From: Pseudomonadota bacterium | Lineage (GTDB): Bacteria > Pseudomonadota > Gammaproteobacteria > Xanthomonadales > Xanthomonadaceae | NCBI GenBank assembly: GCA_023425225.1 | Contig: JAFADB010000325.1 | Span: 1-10,929 of the forward strand | Direction: 5' to 3' | Length of the DNA: 10,929 nt | In this document: positions 1-5,161 of the stretch, in pieces | How the letters are laid out: each line of letters opens with the position of its first letter | Position numbering within the stretch: the first letter of the stretch is position 1 | Translations under genes and position numbers: made by a program | Notes under the pieces: generated by a model | Databases searched by the model: none | Seen by the model: the letters and a program-made list of their open reading frames with translations, nothing else | What the model was told of the DNA's origin: nothing

Positions 1-965
1 GGCTGGGCCTGGGCGGTGTGCCGATCGGCAACGGCTTCGCGCCGTCCACCGACCTGCAGAGCGAGCAGACGCTGGAGGCCGCCTGGGCCGCCGGCGTGCG
101 CTACTTCGACACCTCGCCGTGGTACGGGCTGGGCCTGAGCGAGCGCCGCTACGGCCACTTCCTGCACAACCACGCCGCGGGCGACTACGTGCTGTCGACC
201 AAGGTCGGGCGCCTGCTCAGCGCCGCGCCGCAGCCGGCGAAGACGATGTGGAAGGATCCCTCGCCGTTCGACTACCGCTACGACTACAGCGCCGCCGGCG
301 TGCGCCGCTCGGTCGAGGACAGCCTGCAGCGGCTGGGCGTGTCGCAGATCGACATCGTCTTCGTCCACGACCTGGCGCCGAGCAACGGCGACATCGGCGA
401 GCGCTGGCCGGAGTACTTCGAACAGGCCGCCAAGGGCGCGTTCCCGGAACTGACGAAGATGCGCGAGGAGGGCCTGATCAAGGCCTGGGGCATGGGCGTG
501 AACGATCCCGAGCCGGCGCTGCGCTGCGTCGCCGAGGCCGACCCGGACATCTTCCTGCTGGCCTGCCAGTACTCGCTGCTCGACCACGAGCGCGCGCTGC
601 AGCAGACCTTCCCCAGGCTGGCCGAGCGCGGCATCTCGGTGGTGGTCGGCTCGCCGCTGCTGGCCGGCTACCTGACCGGGCGCGACCGTTACCTGTACGC
701 CGGCACCGTGCCGGACTGGGCGCCGGCCAAGCGGGCGAAGGTGCAGGCGGTGTGCGAGCGCCATGGCGTGGACCTGCGCACCGCCGCGCTGCAGTTCGCC
801 GCCGCGCCGGAAGTGGTGTCCGCCGCGATCCCCGGTGCGCGCACCGCCGAGCAGGTCCGCGCCAACGTCGCCTCGATGGGCGTGGCGATCCCGGCCGACC
901 TCTGGGCCGAGCTCAAGCATGAAAAGTTGATCGCCGCCGACGCGCCGGTGCCCGCGGCGTCGTGA
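1..965 (+). CDS. Aldo/keto reductase, L-fucose / D-threo-aldose 1-dehydrogenase-like (5' partial)
   Basis: NAD(P)-dependent oxidoreductase of the aldo/keto reductase superfamily, probably cytoplasmic. The frame is open from base 3, and the residues before the first internal GTG (base 18) read LGLGG followed by PIGNGF, the conserved first strand of this family, so the true start lies upstream of the window and the GTG is not the start. Counting from that GTG, the catalytic tetrad is visible as Asp31 and Tyr36 (FDTSPWYG), Lys62 (STKVGR) and His117 (VFVHDL). The C-terminal part has the cofactor-binding segment VVVGSPLLAGYL and the AAIPGARTAEQV motif. The family includes L-fucose dehydrogenase, D-threo-aldose 1-dehydrogenase and pyridoxal 4-dehydrogenase; Xanthomonas is known to use such an enzyme at the start of non-phosphorylative L-fucose breakdown, but the substrate here is an inference. 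A hairpin begins 8 bases after the stop. Confidence 0.88.
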   Translation, partial: LGLGGVPIGNGFAPSTDLQSEQTLEAAWAAGVRYFDTSPWYGLGLSERRYGHFLHNHAAGDYVLSTKVGRLLSAAPQPAKTMWKDPSPFDYRYDYSAAGVRRSVEDSLQRLGVSQIDIVFVHDLAPSNGDIGERWPEYFEQAAKGAFPELTKMREEGLIKAWGMGVNDPEPALRCVAEADPDIFLLACQYSLLDHERALQQTFPRLAERGISVVVGSPLLAGYLTGRDRYLYAGTVPDWAPAKRAKVQAVCERHGVDLRTAALQFAAAPEVVSAAIPGARTAEQVRANVASMGVAIPADLWAELKHEKLIAADAPVPAAS

Positions 966-973
966 CCGGTTTG

Positions 974-994
974 GCCTTCGCGCTGCGCGAAGGC
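974..994 (+). other. Perfect 9-bp hairpin just after the aldo/keto reductase stop
   Basis: GCCTTCGCG (974-982) and its exact reverse complement CGCGAAGGC (986-994) are separated by three bases, 8 nt after the TGA at 963-965. No T-run follows, so it is not a canonical intrinsic terminator. It may protect the mRNA 3' end or aid Rho-dependent termination. The inverted repeat is seen directly; the role is inferred. Confidence 0.5.
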
Positions 995-1091
995 ACGGGT
1001 GCAGGTCGGGACAGGTCCTCGTCCCGGCCTGGATCGAAACCGCAGCATGCGTACGTCGGCCGGTTGCAAAGGTCGCGCAGGCGTTCTTCCT

Positions 1092-1129
1092 CTGCTTCTC
1101 GCGGTGCGCGAAGAGCAGCGGGAATTTTT
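1092..1129 (+). terminator. Possible intrinsic terminator or leader hairpin upstream of the VOC gene
   Basis: Arms 1092-1103 (CTGCTTCTCGCG) and 1107-1118 (CGCGAAGAGCAG) pair over 12 bp, with a two-base internal mismatch and a three-base loop. A run of five T (1125-1129) follows 6 bases after the stem. This is the only hairpin in the window with a T-run near it. The mismatch and the gap before the T-run weaken the terminator call. It could end transcription from the upstream aldo/keto reductase or act as a leader structure for the VOC operon. Confidence 0.35.
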
Positions 1130-1150
1130 CCTCGTCACTGGAGACCACCG

Positions 1151-1228
1151 ATGCATCTGTTCCGATCCGCATGGCATGCATCCGCACCTGCCGTACATGG
1201 CGGCGACGCGACCGGGAGCCGGCGATGA
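1151..1228 (+). CDS. Possible 25-codon upstream ORF overlapping the VOC gene start
   Basis: An ATG at 1151 is preceded by GGAG (1140-1143) with 7-nt spacing and opens a 25-residue frame whose TGA (1226-1228) overlaps the ATG of the VOC gene (1225) in an ATGA arrangement. The product is short, with basic and histidine residues, and resembles nothing I recognise. The overlap would suit translational coupling or a leader peptide. In DNA this GC-rich, a 25-codon frame with an SD-like site can arise by chance, so this is a candidate only. Confidence 0.2.
   Translation: MHLFRSAWHASAPAVHGGDATGSRR
1214..1218 (+). promoter_or_regulatory. Ribosome binding site that sets the VOC protein start
   Basis: GGGAG lies 6 nt before the ATG at 1225. 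The in-frame ATG at 1171 has no comparable site and would add 18 residues, rich in Arg and Cys, that do not resemble the family, so 1225 is preferred. Confidence 0.6.
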
Positions 1229-1788
1229 GCGCGCAGCCTGCGGTGCCGGTGCGCGACGGCTTCGGCGCGTTGCCGCGCGGCATCCACCACCTCGGCGTCA
1301 CCGTGCCCGACATCGAGCAGGCCACCGAATTCCTGCGTGCCGCCCTGGGCGCGCGCTGGTGCTACGACGGCCTGGGCGCGGACGCCCCGCCGCGCGAGGG
1401 CGCCGAGGTCGAGCGCCAGCTGGGCCTGCCCAGCGGCGCGAAGATCGTGCGCCAGCGCATGCTGCGCATCGGCAACGGCCCGGGACTGGAGATGTTCGAG
1501 GTCCAGTCGCCGACCCCGCAACAACCGGCCGCCGGCCTGCAGGATCTCGGCCTCAACCACCTGGCCGTGTACTGCGACGACATCGACGCGGCGGTGGCGC
1601 GCATCGATGCGGCCGGTGGCCAGCGGCTGTCGGAAGTGCACGGCAACTCGCGCCACGAGGACACGCCCGGCAACGCCAGCGTCTACGTGCGCGCACCGTG
1701 GGGAATGCTGATCGAACTGCAGTCCATTCCCGGCGGCTACTACTACCCCGACGACAGCGAAGCCACGGCGTGGCTGCCGCCACCCTGA
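1225..1788 (+). CDS. VOC family (glyoxalase / dioxygenase superfamily) protein
   Basis: Protein of 187 aa with two paired beta-alpha-beta-beta-beta modules of the vicinal oxygen chelate fold. Module 1 starts with IHHLGVTVPDIEQATEFL (residues 20-37) and module 2 with LNHLAVYCDDIDAAVARI (110-127). The expected four metal ligands are all present: His22, Glu92 (EMFEVQSP), His112 and Glu164 (LIELQSIPGG). That fits an active metal enzyme such as a glyoxalase, epimerase or isomerase-like member rather than a metal-free binding protein. The C-terminus has a YYYPDD stretch. The start at 1225 is set by GGGAG at 1214-1218. An aldo/keto reductase begins 19 nt after the stop, so the two are probably co-transcribed and may act on the same carbonyl compound. 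The precise reaction cannot be assigned. Confidence 0.85.
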   Translation: MSAQPAVPVRDGFGALPRGIHHLGVTVPDIEQATEFLRAALGARWCYDGLGADAPPREGAEVERQLGLPSGAKIVRQRMLRIGNGPGLEMFEVQSPTPQQPAAGLQDLGLNHLAVYCDDIDAAVARIDAAGGQRLSEVHGNSRHEDTPGNASVYVRAPWGMLIELQSIPGGYYYPDDSEATAWLPPP

Positions 1789-1807
1789 TCCGAACAAGGA
1801 GGCTTTC

Positions 1808-2632
1808 ATGGACAACACACTCGACCTCAACGACGGCATGCACCTGCCGCGCATCGGCTTCGGCACCTGGCCGATGGACGATGCGCAGGCGCGCACCGCG
1901 GTGGCGCAGGCGCTGCGCACCGGCTACCGGCTGATCGACACCGCCTCGCGCTACGGCAACGAGACCGGCGTCGGCCAGGGCCTGCGCGATTCCGGCGTGC
2001 CGCGCGAGGACATCTGCCTGACCACCAAGCTGCGCGGCTACGACCAGGGTTTCGACGCCACCCTGCGCGGCTTCGAGGCCAGCCTCGAACGCCTGGACGT
2101 GGACTACGTGGACCTGTACCTGATCCATTGGCCGCTGCCGATGCGCGACAAGTACGTGGACAGCTGGAAGGCGATGATCCGGCTGCAGGAGGAAGGCCGC
2201 ATCCGCTCGATCGGCGTATCCAACTTCCAGCCGGCGCACATCGAGCGGCTGCAGCGCGAGACCGGCGTGCTGCCGGCGGTGAACCAGATCGAGCTGCATC
2301 CGGATTTCGCCCAGGCGGTGCTGCACCAGTGGCTGCGCGAGCGCGGCATCGCGGTGGAAGCCTGGAGCCCGCTCGGCCGCGGCGAGGTACTGCACGCGCC
2401 GGCCCTGCAGGCGCTGGCCGACAAGCACGGTCGCAGCGTGGCGCAGGTGATCCTGCGCTGGCATGTGCAGCAGGGCATCGTCCCGATCCCCAAGTCGCAG
2501 AACCCCGAGCGCATGGCGCAGAACCTGGCGCTGGACGATTTCGCGCTGGACGAGGACGACATGGCGGTGATCGCCGCGCTCGACGCCGGCCGCCGCCTGG
2601 GCGGCGATCCGGACAGCTATATCGAGGAGTGA
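1808..2632 (+). CDS. Aldo/keto reductase, 2,5-diketo-D-gluconate reductase-like
   Basis: Complete 274-aa NAD(P)H-dependent aldo/keto reductase, the usual length for the small bacterial AKR5-type enzymes (2,5-diketo-gluconate reductase, methylglyoxal/aldehyde reductase). The full catalytic tetrad is visible: Asp44 and Tyr49 in LIDTASRYGNE, Lys74 in TTKLRG and His107 in LIHWPLP. Family signatures GVSNF and the NADP-site motif IPIPKSQNPERMAQN follow. A near-ideal AAGGAGG (1796-1802) sits 5 nt before the ATG, so translation should be efficient. There is no signal peptide, so it is cytoplasmic. It follows the VOC gene in the same operon. It belongs to a different subgroup from the first aldo/keto reductase of the window, so the two are not a tandem duplication. 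The substrate is unknown; keto-sugars or alpha-oxo-aldehydes are plausible. Confidence 0.92.
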   Translation: MDNTLDLNDGMHLPRIGFGTWPMDDAQARTAVAQALRTGYRLIDTASRYGNETGVGQGLRDSGVPREDICLTTKLRGYDQGFDATLRGFEASLERLDVDYVDLYLIHWPLPMRDKYVDSWKAMIRLQEEGRIRSIGVSNFQPAHIERLQRETGVLPAVNQIELHPDFAQAVLHQWLRERGIAVEAWSPLGRGEVLHAPALQALADKHGRSVAQVILRWHVQQGIVPIPKSQNPERMAQNLALDDFALDEDDMAVIAALDAGRRLGGDPDSYIEE

Positions 2633-2672
2633 GCGCTGTTGCCGCCAAGGCAGCGAAGAGGAGGTAGAGGCG

Positions 2673-2700
2673 GAAGTAGTGAAGTAGTGAGCGAAGCAGT
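2673..2700. repeat. Short direct repeats GAAGTAGT / GAAGCAGT in a purine-rich tract
   Basis: Within a purine-rich stretch (about 2646-2707), GAAGTAGT occurs twice in tandem (2673-2680, 2681-2688) and once more as GAAGCAGT (2693-2700) after a 4-nt spacer. It abuts the outer edge of the large inverted repeat. It lies between two genes and no coding frame there is convincing. The function is unknown; it may be the degenerate flank of the repeat element. Confidence 0.5.
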
Positions 2701-2707
2701 GAACGAA

Positions 2708-2902
2708 TTCCCTTCTCCCGCGTGCGGGGCCACGGCCCCCTTTTCGGGGGAAGGTGGCGCGCAGCGCCGGATGAGGGTGCTTTTGCTGTGGTGTTCCCAT
2801 GCTGCAGGCAGCCCTCATCCGCCCTTCGGGTACCCCCGCCTTCGCGGGGGCAGGCTCTTCCCCCGAAAAGGGGGCCGTGGCCCCGCACGCGGGAGAAGGG
2901 AA
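2708..2902. repeat. REP-like inverted-pair element with perfect 46-bp arms
   Basis: The left arm (2708-2753) and the right arm (2857-2902) are exact reverse complements over 46 bases. Inside them, CGGATGAGGG (2768-2777) and CCCTCATCCG (2812-2821) form a second inverted pair, so the region is two opposed copies of one element. The parts between the matched blocks differ: the left copy has a GGCGC-GCA-GCGCC hairpin (2756-2768), whereas the right copy has CCCTTCGGG and a CCCCCGC-CTTC-GCGGGGG hairpin (2833-2850). The core style (CCCTCATCCG, CTTCTCCCGCG, GGGAGAAGG) is recalled from dispersed intergenic repeats of Xanthomonadaceae. No transposase gene is nearby. The element occupies most of the 350-base gap between the reductase and the amidohydrolase; a transcript through it could form a long hairpin. 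Confidence 0.85.
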
Positions 2903-2982
2903 GAAGCCGAGTCAATCTTTCTGGTCCTGCCGGGACCTTCCAAGCGGGCGCAACGCGGCCCTGAACCGACGAGGAGCGAACG

Positions 2983-4359
2983 ATGAAATCCATCCACCCA
3001 ATTAAATCGCGCAGGACCCGGCTGCTGCCGCTGCTGCTGGCGACCCTGGGACTGGCGACCGCCTTCACCGCCGCGGCCGAGAGCGTGGCGCTGCGCCACG
3101 TGCGCGTGATCGATGGCCAGGGCGGCACGCCGGTCACCAATGCCACCGTGCTGATCGAGGACGGCGTGATCGCCGCGGTCGGCCCCGATGCCGAGGTCGC
3201 CGTGCCCGCCGGCGCGCGGCAGATCGACCTGCGCGGCAGGAGCGTGCTGCCCGGCCTGATCTCCGACCACTCGCACCTGGGCATGACCGACGGCACCACC
3301 GCCGGGCCGCAGAACTACACCCGCGCCAACATCGAGCGCCAGCTCAAGCAGTTCCAGCGCTACGGCGTGACCACGGTGACCTCGCTGGGCATGAACGGCC
3401 CGCTGTTCCAGTCGCTGCGGGCCGAGGCGCATGCCGGCACCCTGCCGGGCGCGGACGTGTTCGGTGCCGACCGCGGCATCGGCGTGCCGGACGGCGCGCC
3501 GCCGATGAACGTCGGCCCCGACCAGCTCTACCGCCCGGCCACCGCGGAGGAAGCGCGCGCGGCGGTACGCGACATGGCCACGCGCAAGCCGGACCTGGTG
3601 AAGGTCTGGGTGGACGACTTCAACCACACCCTCGAATACAAGATGACGCCGGAGATCTACGGCGCCGTCATCGACGAGTCGCACAAGCTCGGCCTGCGCG
3701 TGGCCGCCCACGTCTACTACCTGGACGATGCCAAGAAGCTGGTCGCCGCCGGTGCCGACATCCTCGCCCACGGCGTGCGCGATGCGCCGGTGGATGACGA
3801 GCTGATCGCGGCGATGAAGGCCGCCGGCACCTGGTACGTGTCCACGCTGGACCTGGACGAGGCGTTCTTCATCTACGCCGAGCAGCCGGCGTGGATGAAG
3901 TCGCCGTTCTTCCGCGCCGCACTGCAGCCGCAGCTGGCGGCCGAGTTCGACGATGCCGCCTGGCGCAGCAAGACGCTGTCGGATCCGAAGAAGCTGGCGA
4001 CCTGGCAGGACGCGCTGAAGACCAACCAGGCCAACCTCAAGCGCATGGTCGACGCCGGGGTGAAGGTCGGCTTCGGTACCGACTCGGGTGCCACCCCGCT
4101 GCGCATCCCCGGCTTCGCCGAACACCGCGAGCTGCAGCTGGCGGTGCAGGCCGGGCTGACCCCGCTGCAGGCGATCCGCATGGCCACCCACGATGCCGCC
4201 GCGCTGCTGGGGCTGGACGATCGCGGCGTCATCGCCGCCGGCAAGCGCGCCGACCTGATCGTGGTCGCCGGCGATCCTTCGCGGCAGATCACCGATAGCG
4301 AAAAGGTCGAATCGGTATGGCAGCGCGGTCAACAGGTTTCCGCTTCTGTTGTACCCTGA
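2983..4359 (+). CDS. Exported metal-dependent amidohydrolase (imidazolonepropionase-like / prolidase-like)
   Basis: A 458-aa amidohydrolase-superfamily protein with an N-terminal export signal: a basic start (KSRRTR, residues 8-13), a hydrophobic core LLPLLLATLGLATAF and an AAA/E boundary near residue 32. It is therefore probably periplasmic. The TIM-barrel metal residues are all seen: His96 and His98 (GLISDHSHLG), the likely carboxylated Lys207 (LVKVWV), His243 (AAHVYY), His263 (LAHGVRD) and Asp367 (GFGTDSG). The N- and C-terminal composite beta-sandwich is present, ending with GKRADLIVVAGDPS (residues 420-433). Characterised relatives hydrolyse C-N bonds in X-Pro or N-acyl dipeptides or related amides, but the specificity of this one is not assignable. 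GAGGAG (2971-2976) lies 6 nt before the ATG. It is transcribed in the same direction as the dehydrogenase operon, which begins 78 nt after its stop. Confidence 0.9.
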   Translation: MKSIHPIKSRRTRLLPLLLATLGLATAFTAAAESVALRHVRVIDGQGGTPVTNATVLIEDGVIAAVGPDAEVAVPAGARQIDLRGRSVLPGLISDHSHLGMTDGTTAGPQNYTRANIERQLKQFQRYGVTTVTSLGMNGPLFQSLRAEAHAGTLPGADVFGADRGIGVPDGAPPMNVGPDQLYRPATAEEARAAVRDMATRKPDLVKVWVDDFNHTLEYKMTPEIYGAVIDESHKLGLRVAAHVYYLDDAKKLVAAGADILAHGVRDAPVDDELIAAMKAAGTWYVSTLDLDEAFFIYAEQPAWMKSPFFRAALQPQLAAEFDDAAWRSKTLSDPKKLATWQDALKTNQANLKRMVDAGVKVGFGTDSGATPLRIPGFAEHRELQLAVQAGLTPLQAIRMATHDAAALLGLDDRGVIAAGKRADLIVVAGDPSRQITDSEKVESVWQRGQQVSASVVP

Positions 4360-4376
4360 GCACCTGCTGCGACGAA

Positions 4377-4397
4377 GTGACGCACCTGGTGCGTCGC
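4377..4397 (+). other. Hairpin between the amidohydrolase and the dehydrogenase operon
   Basis: GACGCAC (4379-4385) and GTGCGTC (4389-4395) are exact complements around a three-base loop. The stem extends to 9 bp (4377-4397) if one G-U pair is allowed. No T-run follows. It lies 18 nt past the amidohydrolase stop and 40 nt before the next start, so it may be a weak terminator or an mRNA processing or regulatory site. Confidence 0.4.
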
Positions 4398-4427
4398 TCC
4401 GTCGTTTCCGATGCCAGCCGCCTCCAC

Positions 4428-4431
4428 GGAG
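4428..4431 (+). promoter_or_regulatory. Ribosome binding site that sets the first small-subunit start
   Basis: GGAG lies 6 nt before the ATG at 4438. The in-frame ATG at 4411 would lengthen the protein by nine residues and lacks such a site. The 4438 start also puts the twin-arginine motif at residues 13-14, a normal distance. Confidence 0.6.
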
Positions 4432-4437
4432 CCAGCC

Positions 4438-5160
4438 ATGACCGAACCCAAGCCCGAGGGCGCCTCGCTGTCGCGACGCCGCCTGTTCAAGAGCCTCACC
4501 CTGATCCCGATCGCCGCCGCCTTGCCGGCGTGTTCCCCTGGCGGCGATGGTAGCGCTACCAGGAAGGCCGACACCGGCGCTGCGTACCAGCCGACGTTCT
4601 TCAACGCCGCCCAGTACGCGCTGCTGACCGCCATCGCCGACCGCCTGATCCCGCACGACGACATCGGCCCGGGCGCGGTGGAGCTGGAAGTGCCGCAGTT
4701 CATCGACAAGCACATGGCCACGCCCTACGCCAATGGGGCGATCTGGTACATGCAGGGGCCGTACCTGGAGGCACCTTCCGAGTTCGGCTACCAGGGCCGG
4801 CTGCCGCTGCGCGAGATCCTGCGCACCGGGCTGGACGCGCTCGACGCGCACTGCAAGCGCAGTTTCGACGGCAAGGTGTTCGCCGATCTGGAGCACGGCC
4901 AGCAGGAAGACCTGCTCAAGGCCGCCCAGGACGGCAAGCTGGAACTGGAGGAGATCTCTTCCAAGACCTTCTTCTCCTACCTGCTGGGCGAGGTGCGCAA
5001 CGGCTACTTCGCCGACCCGGTGCACGGCGGCAACAAGGACATGGGGTCGTGGAAGATGATCGGCTATCCCGGCATGCGCGCCGACTACATGGACTGGGTG
5101 GAGGTGCGCGACAAGCCGTATCCGCTTGGCCCGGTGGACCTGGCAGGAAGGAGGGGCTGA
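4438..5160 (+). CDS. Gluconate 2-dehydrogenase subunit 3 family protein (small subunit 1, Tat lipoprotein)
   Basis: A 240-aa small subunit of a membrane-bound GMC dehydrogenase. In the family (gluconate, sorbitol, fructose and FAD-glucose dehydrogenases) this subunit helps export and mature the flavoprotein, which itself lacks a signal. The N-terminus holds a twin-arginine motif SRRRLFK (residues 12-18), a hydrophobic stretch TLIPIAAALPAC and Cys32, a possible lipidation site, although Pro just before Ala-Cys makes the lipobox imperfect. Family landmarks include FFNAAQYALLTAIADRLIP (54-72), the conserved WYMQGPY (103-109), TFFSYLLGEVRNGYF (177-191) and HGGNKDMGSWKMIGYPG (196-212). The GMC gene starts one base after the stop, so the two are translationally linked. 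A paralogue lies at 8446. Confidence 0.88.
   Translation: MTEPKPEGASLSRRRLFKSLTLIPIAAALPACSPGGDGSATRKADTGAAYQPTFFNAAQYALLTAIADRLIPHDDIGPGAVELEVPQFIDKHMATPYANGAIWYMQGPYLEAPSEFGYQGRLPLREILRTGLDALDAHCKRSFDGKVFADLEHGQQEDLLKAAQDGKLELEEISSKTFFSYLLGEVRNGYFADPVHGGNKDMGSWKMIGYPGMRADYMDWVEVRDKPYPLGPVDLAGRRG
5148..5154 (+). promoter_or_regulatory. Ribosome binding site that sets the first GMC start
   Basis: AAGGAGG ends 7 nt before the ATG at 5162 and lies inside the last codons of the small subunit. It excludes the longer in-frame ATG at 5126, which overlaps the upstream gene. The resulting N-terminus aligns residue for residue with that of the second GMC protein. Confidence 0.75.
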
Positions 5161-5161
5161 G

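Noticed and set aside
962..1150. Longer version of the short upstream frame, starting at a GTG that overlaps the first stop codon
   Set aside because: No ribosome binding site, and the composition is Ser/Arg-rich and noise-like; only the ATG at 1151 has a plausible Shine-Dalgarno site.
999..1934. 311-codon plus-strand frame across the VOC gene
   Set aside because: Arg/Ala-rich low-complexity translation overlapping two well-supported genes in another frame; no recognisable domain.
2720..2900. CRISPR array or insertion sequence
   Set aside because: Only two inverted copies are present, with no regular spacers and no transposase; a REP-type element explains the pattern better.
2639..3005. Small plus-strand frames within the REP-like region (2639-2986, 2722-2964, 2799-3005)
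   Set aside because: They translate the inverted repeat itself and run into the amidohydrolase start; no family motif or convincing start site.
4360..4437. Sigma-70 promoter for the dehydrogenase operon
   Set aside because: No convincing -35/-10 pair could be made out in this or the other gaps, so no promoter is claimed.
5126..5161. Earlier ATG for the first GMC protein
   Set aside because: It overlaps the small subunit's end, and AAGGAGG is placed correctly only for the ATG at 5162.
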